NCBI RefSeq assembly: GCF_963675165.1
Contig: NC_087389.1
Location: 1,026,001 to 1,090,000, forward strand
From: Halichondria panicea
Taxonomy: Eukaryota; Porifera; Demospongiae; Suberitida; Halichondriidae
Length of the DNA stretch: 64,000 nucleotides
Direction: 5' to 3'
Shown: piece by piece, positions 22,771 through 32,138 of the stretch
Numbering within the stretch: the stretch's first letter is position 1
Layout: every line of letters begins with the position of its first letter
Made by a program: the position numbers and the translations under genes
The notes under the pieces: generated by a model
What the model was told of the DNA's origin: nothing
Seen by the model: the letters and a program-made list of their open reading frames with translations, nothing else
The model's database searches: none

Positions 22771-23409
22771 TCATGAGGAGTTGAGGAAACAGTTGCCCTC
22801 AAAATCGCATAAGGAGAGGCACTCGCACGTGCGGAGATTTTGGTCAGTTCCAGGACATGAGTTTGGGCAGACACACCTACATTGCGTCGAGTGTCGGACC
22901 TTAGGAAGGCGACACGACAGTGTGCACACGTCGTTGTCATTGTCATTTACACAAGCACAGATGTTAGAGTCCCATTTCTGGCCACTGGGACACCAATTAG
23001 TTGTCTTGCACCTGCACTTGCACTCTCCATTGATAGTTACCAGGTCGAAATTTGTACTACATTTTGGCCAAAGTGGTGATACCTATAGAGACTAACAATG
23101 AGAATAGTAGAGAGAAATGGTTTAATAACTTACTTTGACACATTTACATTTGTTGTTGACTATCATCGTTGTGTAGCCAGTTTGGCAGGTAGGACTCTGC
23201 ACCTGTAATGGGGTAATATCGTGCATTTACATACATGTAGCTAAAGTTAAAGAGTGTACTAACTGGTATTGAGTATATAAACTGCATAATTGAGGTACCT
23301 GTTGGGTACATGTGCATATACGTACCTTTTGGGCGTGCAAAACGTCAGCATAGCTGATGAGAATAGTAGCAGAGATGACAGCGGTGAAAATAGCCACAGA
23401 GTACTTCAT
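22771..23409 (-). CDS. Secreted cysteine-rich protein, array copy B
   Basis: Three exons, all phase 0: 23409-23326 (28-aa signal peptide, nearly identical to copy A), 23202-23134 (23 aa, one extra Cys repeat, PTCQTGYTTMIVNNKCKC) and 23082-22771 (103 aa). Total 154 aa. The last exon holds NGECKCRCKTTNWC, a short Asn-Asp repeat (VNDNDNDVC), QCRCVCPNSCPG and a final CDFEGNC. It differs from A by the additional exon and a longer last exon. Almost identical to copy F, so B and F are a recent pair. Promoter block intact (TCTCGCGAGA at 23493-23502). Confidence 0.85.
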
Positions 23410-23492
23410 GATTGTATAGTAATTATATATCGGCTTTGTTGGTTGGATGATGAAGTGTGTAACTAGACCAGTAGGTCTCTATTTATATACGA

Positions 23493-23502
23493 TCTCGCGA
23501 GA
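23493..23502 (-). promoter_or_regulatory. TCTCGCGAGA palindrome, copy B promoter
   Basis: Perfect ten-base palindrome beside the TATA box (CTATTTATA on + at about 23479), 84 bases before the copy B start codon. Confidence 0.7.
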
Positions 23503-23606
23503 ACCACAAGACATTGTATATACATTAAAGAGGGGAATAAACTCTAGTATGAATGGGTGCTGAAATCATGACTATTCTTCCCTATTATTGATGGAGGGGT
23601 TCATCT

Positions 23607-23730
23607 CAGAGGAGGTACAACATCTGCGTGTCATCCGCATGTCTTTAACACACACATTCCGAACTTTGATCTATAAGGAATGTGTGTGTTAAAGACATGC
23701 GGATGACACGCGGATGTCGTACCTCCTCTG
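23607..23730. mobile_element. Perfect foldback (hairpin) insertion element
   Basis: Arms of about 52 bases (23607-23659 and 23678-23730) are near-perfect inverted repeats beginning CAGAGGAGGTAC and ending GTACCTCCTCTG around an 18-base loop. It is flanked by GGGTTCATCT (left) and GGGTTATCT (right). The equivalent DNA upstream of copy F (31305-31314) has a single GGGTTCATCT and no element, so this is an insertion with a 9-10 bp target duplication. Confidence 0.85.
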
Positions 23731-24065
23731 GGTTATCTATTGACACAACTGTATGTCTTAATGTTTCTGCTTAGGCTTTGGTTTCTTGATTAATCAGGAT
23801 AATGTATTGAACGTTTACATACACCCCCAGTGTTATAGGTGTGAGTAGAGTCTCTTTGTATGCTACAGAAGCCTGTCAGTCAGTATCGTGCACTTGTGTA
23901 CAGATGATCATACATATCAACAGGAACAAATGTCACACTCGTACACGCCATGTTACTTATAAACAGGTGCATAATTAGACAACCACTACTGTACACATTC
24001 CACGTTTATATACTAAATAATCATTATGTATACGTGTTTTCTGCTGCCATGCATGCATGCACAGA

Positions 24066-24145
24066 CAAAGCTCCAAAGCTCACGTACCATATGAGTTAAT
24101 GACATATTCTCCAGTGATGCTCCACCAGTCATAGCAGCCTGAGAC
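24066..24145 (-). pseudogene. Fragment of the NFYB last exon
   Basis: The minus strand encodes QAAMTGGASLENMSLTHMV, matching the C-terminal [18 protein letters not shown] of the intact NFYB gene. No other NFYB exon is joined to it. Debris of a duplication. Confidence 0.75.
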
Positions 24146-24333
24146 AGGTGCATAATTGGGCAATCACTTGAAAAAGTATCCATCTTAATTAATAAGCAGC
24201 AATATAATTCTATAAGGTCATAAATCAGTACAACATTATTAGCAATAATTTGAAATACTAAGCAGCAGGCTAAAGTTTGTTCTTTCCATAACTGTAACAA
24301 ATTCGCTCATACAGTAACGATTACATGAGCTGA

Positions 24334-24762
24334 TCAGTTGCCACTGGGTCTGACACAGTTACCCCCAGAAATGAGGCATAGCTCGCAGGCACAGATGTTA
24401 GAGTTCCATAGCTGGCTAATGGGACAAGGTTTGGTTGCCCTGCACCTGCACTTGTGCTCTCTATTGATAGTTACCAGGTTGAAATCTGGACCACATGCAC
24501 AATTGCAAGTTGGCTCCTTCACCTGTGAAGGTCAATATTACTTGTGTACATATAATTATTTACATATTTAATCATGCCATCTATACACGTAGCCATGCAG
24601 GAGTACTCCTTGTAGCTAAAGGTATACGGGGAGTGTACCTCGTGTTGAGTACACTGCATATAGATCTAATTGAGGTACCTGTTGGGCGTGCAGAACGTCA
24701 GCACAGCTGATGAGAATGGTAGCAGAGATGACAGCGGTGAAAATAGCCACAGAGTACGTCAT
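24334..24762 (-). CDS. Secreted cysteine-rich protein, array copy C (short)
   Basis: Two exons: 24762-24679 (signal peptide, MTYSVAIFTAVISATILISC) and 24522-24334 (62 aa), total 90 aa. Keeps one repeat group (TCNCACGPDFNL, HKCRCRATKPC, NSNICAC) then ends early at VRPSGN, missing the second half found in A, B and F. Two changes mark relaxation: Glu-Cys-Lys-Cys became Glu-His-Lys-Cys, losing a cysteine, and the upstream palindrome is degraded to TCTTACGAGA (24840-24849). It may still be expressed or be a dying copy. Confidence 0.6.
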
Positions 24763-25436
24763 GATTGTATTATATATCGGCTTCGTTGGTTGGATGATGA
24801 AGTGTGTAACTAGATCAGTATGTCTCTATTTATATACGATCTTACGAGAAAGCACACGATACTGTACCTTACCCGGGGAATATAGACTCTTGTATGTAGG
24901 GGTACTGATATCATTACCATTTTTCCCAAAATTAATATCGCTGGGAAGGTTCATCTATATTGACACAACTGTATATCTTCTGCTTAGGTTGTGGCTTTTA
25001 TTAATCAATTAAGGTGCAATTCTTTAAATGTTCCCATGCACTCCAATATATATTATCAAGAGTAGATAAGAGTACATACCCTAGAAGCCTGTACATACAT
25101 TATACTGTAACAGACAGGAACAAATGACAAACTCGTAAACGCCATATACTTAAACAGGTGCATAATTGGACAACCATTTGAAAGAAATAACATGCACATA
25201 CGCACATTGAAACACATACGTACGTGCAAAGATGAAGAAATGTTCGCTAAATAGTTCGTGTAGGTTTGTAGTCACAGAATCTTGGAAAGCTATTGCTGCA
25301 GAGGTGTAAAAAAAGGGTTAACAAAATACAATAATTATCAGATATGACAATACATTGTCTTCAATCAAAATATCTAGACTATATATATATACTGTACTCA
25401 AATCATCATGTGTAGAATGTTATGCCCCCATGCCAT

Positions 25437-26090
25437 GCACAGACAAAGCTCACGTAACATATATGAGTTGTTGACAGTACAGTAATGCTCCACCATGCAG
25501 TCGTAGTAGCCTGTATCATTGCGGGTATATATACATTGCTCATAATTATAGTCATTCCTAGAGGGTGTGAGGTAGACAGTGGCTGGAGTGGTGGTGTATA
25601 GAGGAGATCTAGACTGAAAATTCATCCAGGAACACATATTTCTGGTTACTTCTGGAACTGCATGGGTTAATGTAAACTTAGAGGGGGGCTACCTGCCTTG
25701 TGTGTTGTAGTCTATATAATTTTTAGGGGAAAGGGAGTGAATAGATATATACTGTCTGTAACTTGCGAACTTATTTCTCGATAATTATTTTGCAGATAAA
25801 TCCTCAAGGGGTCGATATGGTTGTCAAATCCAAGTGTTGCCATAGTGAACAGAATGTTATCACCTGTAATTGTTTTACGCTTTTCTTGTATTAAAGCATC
25901 TGTCACTTGCTCTGAGTGGGCGGGCACGCACACATTAAGGGCACACTGACCGATATAATATCAATGCTATAACAATGTACAGTATAATAATGGCCATTGC
26001 ACTAATTCATAGGATACTTGCTTGTGATGGAATAAGCTTATGAACTCAAAAACACAATATTGCTTAGCTTCCTTTAATATCTGTGATTAA
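25437..26090 (-). pseudogene. Truncated NFYB pseudogene
   Basis: Copies of NFYB exon 6 (about 25430-25700), exon 5 (about 25775-25925) and a remnant of exon 4 (about 26000-26080), in the order of the true gene at 32139-33547. Exon 5 still encodes [20 protein letters not shown], but a four-base insertion after the DRC codons (TTTAATACAAG for TTGCAAG) breaks the frame, and exons 1-3 are absent. Flanking DNA on both sides also matches 31500-32760, so this is a segmental duplicate. Confidence 0.85.
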
Positions 26091-26108
26091 ATTAGAATGG
26101 TTGTGCTT

Positions 26109-26254
26109 GTCACACTCAGTCTTACACACACACACACAGGTGGTGGTCGAGCATACACAAAGCTCTCCTTTTTACATACGCCATGCATATAGCTCTCAGA
26201 AAAGTACTGAAGATGGACACTTCTGCAGCTTTTCAGACTATTATACTCAATTAG
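26109..26254 (+). pseudogene. Fragment of PUS7 last exon
   Basis: Matches the end of PUS7 intron 13 and exon 14: GGTGGTGGT...GCA, an internally deleted middle, then CTCAGAAAAGTACTGAAGAT and the ATTAG stop context. A three-base insertion and deletions show it is non-functional. Following bases match the PUS7 3' flank. Confidence 0.8.
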
Positions 26255-26706
26255 ATGAGCTGCATGTGTGTTTATATATGTACATATACTGGAAAACAAA
26301 CTTGATCATAATTATTCATGTTCACCCCATATATATAGGTATATATTTGACTCTTGGTATACATGCTATACAACTTATGATTGAGTAGCCTTTTTATTTT
26401 TCAAGCAGAAGCAATTGGTCGAACTAGCAGAAAACTAATTTTGGTCTTAATTGACTTAAATCTCATTGCCTGCATGCATGTTGCTTCAATCTGTTAATAA
26501 GCAGGCATGCAGGAATGTCATTCTTGTACCCACCCTCAGCCTGTGCCATAAACTATCTCACCATATTTTACGTTTAAAGCAGCAATACAATTATATAAGG
26601 GTCATAATAATGAGAATCAGTATAACATCACGAAATACTAAGCAGCAGGCGTTCATTCTATAACCAGTTAGATCAAGTTCACTGTACAGATGGATTACAT
26701 GAGCTG

Positions 26707-27250
26707 ATCATTTGCCACTAAGGGTCGATACAGATTTTCCCAGAAGAATCAAGGCATAGCCTGCATTCACATGTGTCAGCATTTGGTGAGAGACCTCCAG
26801 AACAAGTCGTCTCAGGCCTATAGACACACTCACATCTACTGTCAAGGATCTTAGGAAAGGGACACACTCTAATCGTCGACTTGTGAATTTACACAAGCAC
26901 AGATGTTAGAGTCCCATAGCTGGCCATGGGGACACCAATTACCGTATAGCGCGAAATTTTCGAGGGGCTTAATTTTCGCGGATTTCGTGGGTTAGAATCC
27001 TACACAAAAATTAAGTCCACGAAAATTGAATTACCTGCTATAGCATGCATAGATTTAAAGGCGTGGCTTCCGGTAAGCAGTCATTCCGCGAACATTGTGC
27101 AACGAAATAGCTTTTAGAGGCTAATCCACGAAATATAAGTGCCTCGAAAATTTCGCGCTATACGGTAGTTGTCTTGCACCTGCACTTGCACTCTCCATTG
27201 ATAGTTACCAGGTTGAAATTTGCACTACATTTTGGCCAAAGTGGTGATAC
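26707..27250 (-). pseudogene. Cysteine-rich array copy D, disrupted
   Basis: Only the last-exon region survives. It starts like copies B and F (VSPLWPKC, NGECKCRC) but is split by a 224-base MITE, runs into TAG after VNSQVDD through a small deletion, and continues in another frame with CECVYRPETTC and NADTCECRLC. No signal-peptide exon exists upstream: the intron runs directly into duplicated PUS7 DNA near 27272. Confidence 0.85.
26942..27165. mobile_element. MITE with 24-bp terminal inverted repeats, TA target duplication
   Basis: Begins CCGTATAGCGCGAAATTTTC and ends with its reverse complement, about 24 bp each; TA on both sides (26940-26941, 27166-27167). Copies A, B and F have uninterrupted CACCAATTAGTTGTC at this site, giving the empty site. 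TA duplication suggests mobilisation by a Tc1/mariner-type transposase. No coding sequence. Confidence 0.92.
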
Positions 27251-27271
27251 CTATAGAGGCTAACAATGAGA

Positions 27272-27994
27272 AGAATGGTTTAAATATGATATTGTATATT
27301 GATGGTGCTTCCTTTGGTTATCTGTGTAGGGACTTTTCTCTCTCTGGTATAGCTATCGAAATATTGTGTCCAAGCCAAGTGATGTCACATGGTAAGGAAC
27401 ACCATTGGAAGCATGTAGACATTATACACTGTGTTATGGTGTCACTGTAACCTCTAGTGAAGTGTTAGAGTATCAGACATGGTAGCCATATCTCCACATT
27501 TATAATTATTTGCCCCCTTATATACAGGGAGGTGATGTGTTATAACGACACCTCAGCCTCTGTTTCTGACAGATATGGATAAGATGAACAGCAAACCACC
27601 ACCCTCATTCGTAGCTGGTAAGCAATACATGTGTATGAAATAAAGTTGGACAGTTGAGTATGTGGGATCGTGCCTCAAGGTGATGTAGAGTCTGTGTTGG
27701 GGCCTGCCTTTTGGAGTTGCTTTGACCCCTGAAACTGTACAGTAGCTGGTATTAAGCCTACGTTAAGTCTTTTGAATCTAGTTTATGCATCCACCGAGTA
27801 GCAGCCATGTGGGGTATACCAGTGTTGCTTAGAATAGTGTCGACTCATCACGCTCACTCTTACACACAGGTGGTGGTGAGCACAAAGCTCTGAAGGTGGA
27901 GTTCAGTTTACCCTCCTCTACGTACGCTACCATGGCTCTCAGAGAAGTACTAAAAATGGACACTTCCGCAGCTTTTCAGACTACACTCAATTAG
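27272..27994 (+). pseudogene. Duplicate of PUS7 exons 12-14
   Basis: Collinear with PUS7 19940-20619: intron 11 end, exon 12 (about 27329-27392), exon 13 (about 27529-27618) and exon 14 (27870-27994), with introns retained, so DNA-level duplication and not retroposition. Exon 12 carries a two-base insertion (GGTATAGC for GGTAGC) and exon 13 net deletions; exon 14 is intact. It has no start and cannot make PUS7. Confidence 0.9.
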
Positions 27995-28758
27995 TAACGA
28001 ACTGTGTGTTATATACGCACTAGAAAACAACCTCATATTCATGTTCACCCATTCCATTTCTTATTGGACTCTTGATACATGCAACATTATTATGATTGAG
28101 AAGCCTTTTTATTTTAAGCGAAAAGTAGTATTGTCATTACCCCGTGTATGCTCAGTGCACAGCAGGAGTATATAGTGTTTGGTGTGTGTGTGGACACAAA
28201 AATGAGCTGTTTGAGCAAACTAGACACTTTCATGGACTGCTTTAACTGCTCATGAGACAGTGGTTGAAAAATAATAGGCTATGTATAGTTGCGACAAAAA
28301 ACTCTGTTTTCGAATCTTTCTAGATTCACGATCATTTCCTATAATGTTAAGGTTGTTACGGTAAAAAAAGTTTTCGTATCCCGTTATGCAAAGAAGCTCA
28401 ACGCATGGGGTGAATGCTCATAGAGCATCTGCATTTAATAACTATTTCAGTCTTGATTAAATGTCATTGCTTGTTGCTTCAATCTGTTAATCATACTTGT
28501 ATGTACCATAGACAGGTGCATAATTAAAGCAACCACTTGCAGCAATATAAATCAATAAGGTCATACTAATGAGAACCAGTACAACATTAGAAATACTAGT
28601 AGCAAGGCTAAAGTTTTTTTTCTTTTCGTAACATTAAGTATTCATTAGATCAAGTTCACTCATATACAGTATGGATGATACGAGCTGCATGATCATTGGC
28701 CAATGGGGCCGCATTCACATGTGCGAAGATTTTGGGGAATACCTCCAGGACATGAGTT
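27995..28758. other. Spacer between PUS7 duplicate and copy E
   Basis: The first about 100 bases match the PUS7 3' flank. The rest (28110-28680) shows no gene, repeat or promoter I can name. Confidence 0.5.
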
Positions 28759-29299
28759 TCAGCAGATACACGCACATCCCGTACTGTCCAAGATCTTAGG
28801 AACGGGACATAATCGTGTGCATTCGTCTTTTATAGGTACACAGGCACAAAGGCTAGAGTCCCATTCATTGCCACTGGGACAAGAATTAGTTGTCCTGCAC
28901 CTGCACTTGCACTCTCCATTGATATTAACCACCAGGTTGTAATTTGTAATGCAACTTGGCCTAGTTGATGATACCTATAATTAACAATGAGTAGAATGTA
29001 GTCGAGGAATGACTTAATAGCTTACTTGGACACATTGACATGCATTGTTTAATCTCTTTGCTGTGTAACCACTCGGGCAAGAAGCACTTTGTTCCTGTAA
29101 TGGGTAATATTTACAATTAATTCACCATCTATAATCATACATGTGTATAGCAGCTATATAAAGGTTATACAGGGAGTGTACCTTGTGTCAAGTACACTGC
29201 ATAATATTGAGGTACCTGTTGGGTGTGCAGAACGTCAGCACAGCTGATGAGAATGGTAGCGGAGATGACAGCGGTGAAAATAGCCGCAGAGTACTTCAT
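28759..29299 (-). CDS. Secreted cysteine-rich protein, array copy E (premature stop)
   Basis: Three exons as in B and F: 29299-29216 (signal peptide, MKYSAAIFTAVISATILISC), 29094-29026 (SCPSGYTAKRLNNACQC) and 28974-28759. A TGA at 28759-28761 replaces the Pro codon of CVCPNSCPG in copy B, cutting the protein to about 122 aa. The lost tail is still readable behind the stop (NSCPGGIPQNLRTCEC). The upstream palindrome is decayed (ATCGCAAG). A copy early in decay or a shortened variant. Confidence 0.65.
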
Positions 29300-30492
29300 G
29301 GTGATTATGTATATCAGCTTCGTTGGATGGATGATGAAGTGTGTAACTAGATCAGTATGTCTCTATTTATACGATATCGCAAGTAACCACGTCACAGGAC
29401 ATTGTATATACATTAAAGAGGGGAATAAACTCTCGTATAAATGGGTGGATGAAGGAGTTTATCTGGCAAAACTGTATGGCTTAATTAATCCTATTTAGGC
29501 TAGCTGTGGTTTCAACGTTCACACCCTACCATGCACCAATATTATAGGCGCCGGTTAGTACATCCCCTGGCATGCTCAGAAGCCAGTCAGCTAGCTGTTA
29601 GATCAATACACTTGTGTACAGATGATCACATCAAGTCATGCAGAACAAATGTAACACAGCATGTACTTTATAGACATGCAGGTACATAGTTAGACAAACA
29701 AATAACGCATATTTATTGTACGCACATTGAAACACATACGTGTACATACGTGTAAAGATTTAGAAATGTTCAGCTAAATACTTTGTGTAAGTTTGAAGGC
29801 ACAGAATATTGAAAAGCTATATTGGTGCAGAGGCGTAAGAAAAGGGTTAATAAAATATGTCATTATTATGACAATACATTGTCTTCAATTAATATGTGAC
29901 TTATGAGTTATGATTAGTGAGTAGCCAAAAAAGTAATTTCTATAAGCTAAGCTTTATTACAGTGAATAAGTCCTCCCACTACCTACTTGCAAAGACTGTC
30001 AGTCGCAGTACAGTGTGAGAATATAGCCTTGGTAATGGGCACAATGCATAGACCCGCAGACCCTCTCCCTTAGAACATTGGAACTATGAATCATTATATT
30101 GTTGTGTACACCATATACACATTGCTTGAACTACCTGTACTGTACATGTTATTATTATTAGTATAATTTATAGACTTATCTATAGTAACTGTTGTTTATA
30201 AAAGTACCAATAGTTATTGATTTAAATCTCATATATACTGTATCCCCTCGTCCTGTGCATAATTGGGCAAGCCAACCACTTGCATCCACCTCACTATGTT
30301 TTAATTGAGCAGCAATGCAAATCATAATTATAAAGGTCATAATAAATGAGATTCGATCAGTATACACAATAATAATTATTATCACTATAGTCTATTTGAT
30401 TATAAGCAGCAGGCTAACATTTGTTTGTTCTTTCCATAACTAATTAAAGTATTTGGATCAAGTTCACTCGTACAGTGGATGACATGAGCTGA
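29300..30492. other. Spacer between copies E and F
   Basis: Copy E promoter block (TATA-like CTATTTATA near 29362) lies at the left. 29770-29890 matches the NFYB 3' flank also seen at 25240 and 31750. 30041-30124 is a dispersed repeat. No gene seen. Confidence 0.55.
30041..30124. repeat. Dispersed repeat, second copy at 61073
   Basis: ACAATGCATAGACCCGCAGA through GAACATTG...CTATGAATCATTATA recurs almost identically at 61073-61155 inside an intron of the polybromo-like gene, 31 kb away and otherwise unrelated. An interspersed element. Confidence 0.8.
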
Positions 30493-31120
30493 TCATGGTT
30501 CGACGCTACAGTTGCCCTCAAAATCACATAAGGGGCAATTGCACGTGAAGGGATCTGGGAAAGTTCCAGGACATGAGTTTGAGCAGACACACCTACATTG
30601 CGTTCGGTGTCGGACCTTAGGAAAGCGACATAACAGTGTGCATACGTCGTTGTCGTTGTCATTGTCATTCACACAAGCACAGATGTTAGAGTCCCATTTC
30701 TGGCCACTGGGACACCAATTAGTTGTCCTGCACCTGCACTTGCACTCTCCATTGATAGTTTCCAGGTTGAAATTTGTACTACATTTTGGCCAAAGTGGTG
30801 ATACCTATAGAGACTAACAATGAGAATAGTAGAGAAGAATGGTTTAATAGCTTACTTTGACACATTTACATTTGTTGTTGACTATCATCGTTGCGTAGCC
30901 AGTTTGGCAGGTAGGACTCTGCACCTGTAATGGGGTAGTATCGTGCATTTACATACATGTAGCTAAAGTTGAAGAGTGTACTAACTGGTATTGAGTATAA
31001 ATGAGGTACCTGTTGGGTACATGTGCATATACGTACCTTTTGGGCGTGCAAAATGTCAGCACAGCTGATGAGAATGGTAGCAGAGATGACAGCGGTGAAA
31101 ATAGCCACAGAGTACTTCAT
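30493..31120 (-). CDS. Secreted cysteine-rich protein, array copy F
   Basis: Three exons: 31120-31037 (signal peptide MKYSVAIFTAVISATILISC), 30924-30856 and 30804-30493, total 154 aa. Very close to copy B. Differences: VNDNDNDNDVC (one more Asn-Asp unit than B), CVCSNSCPG, and a last segment CDFEGNCSVEP. The promoter block is intact, TCTCGCGAGA at 31204-31213. Nearest copy to NFYB. Confidence 0.85.
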
Positions 31121-31203
31121 GATTGTATAGTGATTATATATCGGCTTCGTTGGTTGGATGATGAAGTGTGTAACTAGACCAGTAGGTCGCTATTTATATA
31201 CGA

Positions 31204-31213
31204 TCTCGCGAGA
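31204..31213 (-). promoter_or_regulatory. TCTCGCGAGA palindrome, copy F promoter
   Basis: Perfect palindrome next to the TATA-like CTATTTATA (about 31190), 84 bases before the copy F start codon. Confidence 0.7.
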
Positions 31214-31865
31214 ACCACAGGACATTGTATATACATTAAAGAGTACAAACTCTAGTATGAATGGGTGCTGAAATCGTGACTATTCTTCGCTATTATTGAT
31301 GGAGGGGTTCATCTATTGACACAAATGTATGTCTTAATGTTTCCTGCTTAGGCTTTGATTTCTTAATTAATCAGGGTAATGTATTGAACGTTTACATACA
31401 CCCCCAGTATTATAGGTGTGAGCAGAGTCTCTTTGTATGCTACAGAAGCCTGTCAGTCAGTATCGTGCACTTGTGTACAGATGACCATACATATCAACAG
31501 GAATAAATGTCACACTCGTTAAACGTTCCCATGCACTCCAATATATATTATCAAGAGTAGATAAGAGTACATACCCTAGTATGCTACAGAAGCCTGTACA
31601 TTATTACACTGTAACAGACAGGAACAAATGACACACTCGTACACGCCATATACTTAAACAGGTGCATAATTGGACAACTATTTGAAAGAAATAACATGCA
31701 TATATGCACATTGAAACACATACGTACGTGCAAAGATGAAGAAATGTTCGCTAAATAGTTCGTGTAGGTTTGTAGTCACAGAATCTTGGAAAGCTATTGC
31801 TGCAGAGGTGTAAAAAAGGGTTAACAAAATACAATATCAGATATGACAATACGTTGTCCAAGTTT

Positions 31866-32130
31866 AGGACTGTCAAAGATAGCTCTCAACAAGCCCATTT
31901 CTATAACATATCACCCTATTATAATAGCCCATGCATTTCTTTGAGAAGGGAAGATTCTATTTCATAGCTATCACTAATCTAAACACACCGTTAGATAGGC
32001 TTTTCAAAGGGCTACAAACTGCATCTTTTAATTGTGATGGCGCACAATCCTAATTTAAGTTATGGACTGTCAAAGATAGCTCTCAACAAGTTCATTTCTA
32101 ACATGGCGCACAATCCTAATTCAAGTTACA
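31866..32130. repeat. Local duplication of about 40-70 bases
   Basis: GGACTGTCAAAGATAGCTCT... occurs at 31866 and 32064; GGCGCACAATCCTAATT occurs at 32040 and 32105. Lies directly downstream of the NFYB stop. Confidence 0.75.
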
Positions 32131-32138
32131 GACAAAGC

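Noticed and set aside
20975-31120. Cysteine-rich proteins as VEGF or PDGF ligands, or as toxins
   Set aside because: No cystine-knot growth-factor domain, and the spacing does not match a toxin fold I know; only the silk-type repeat is supported.
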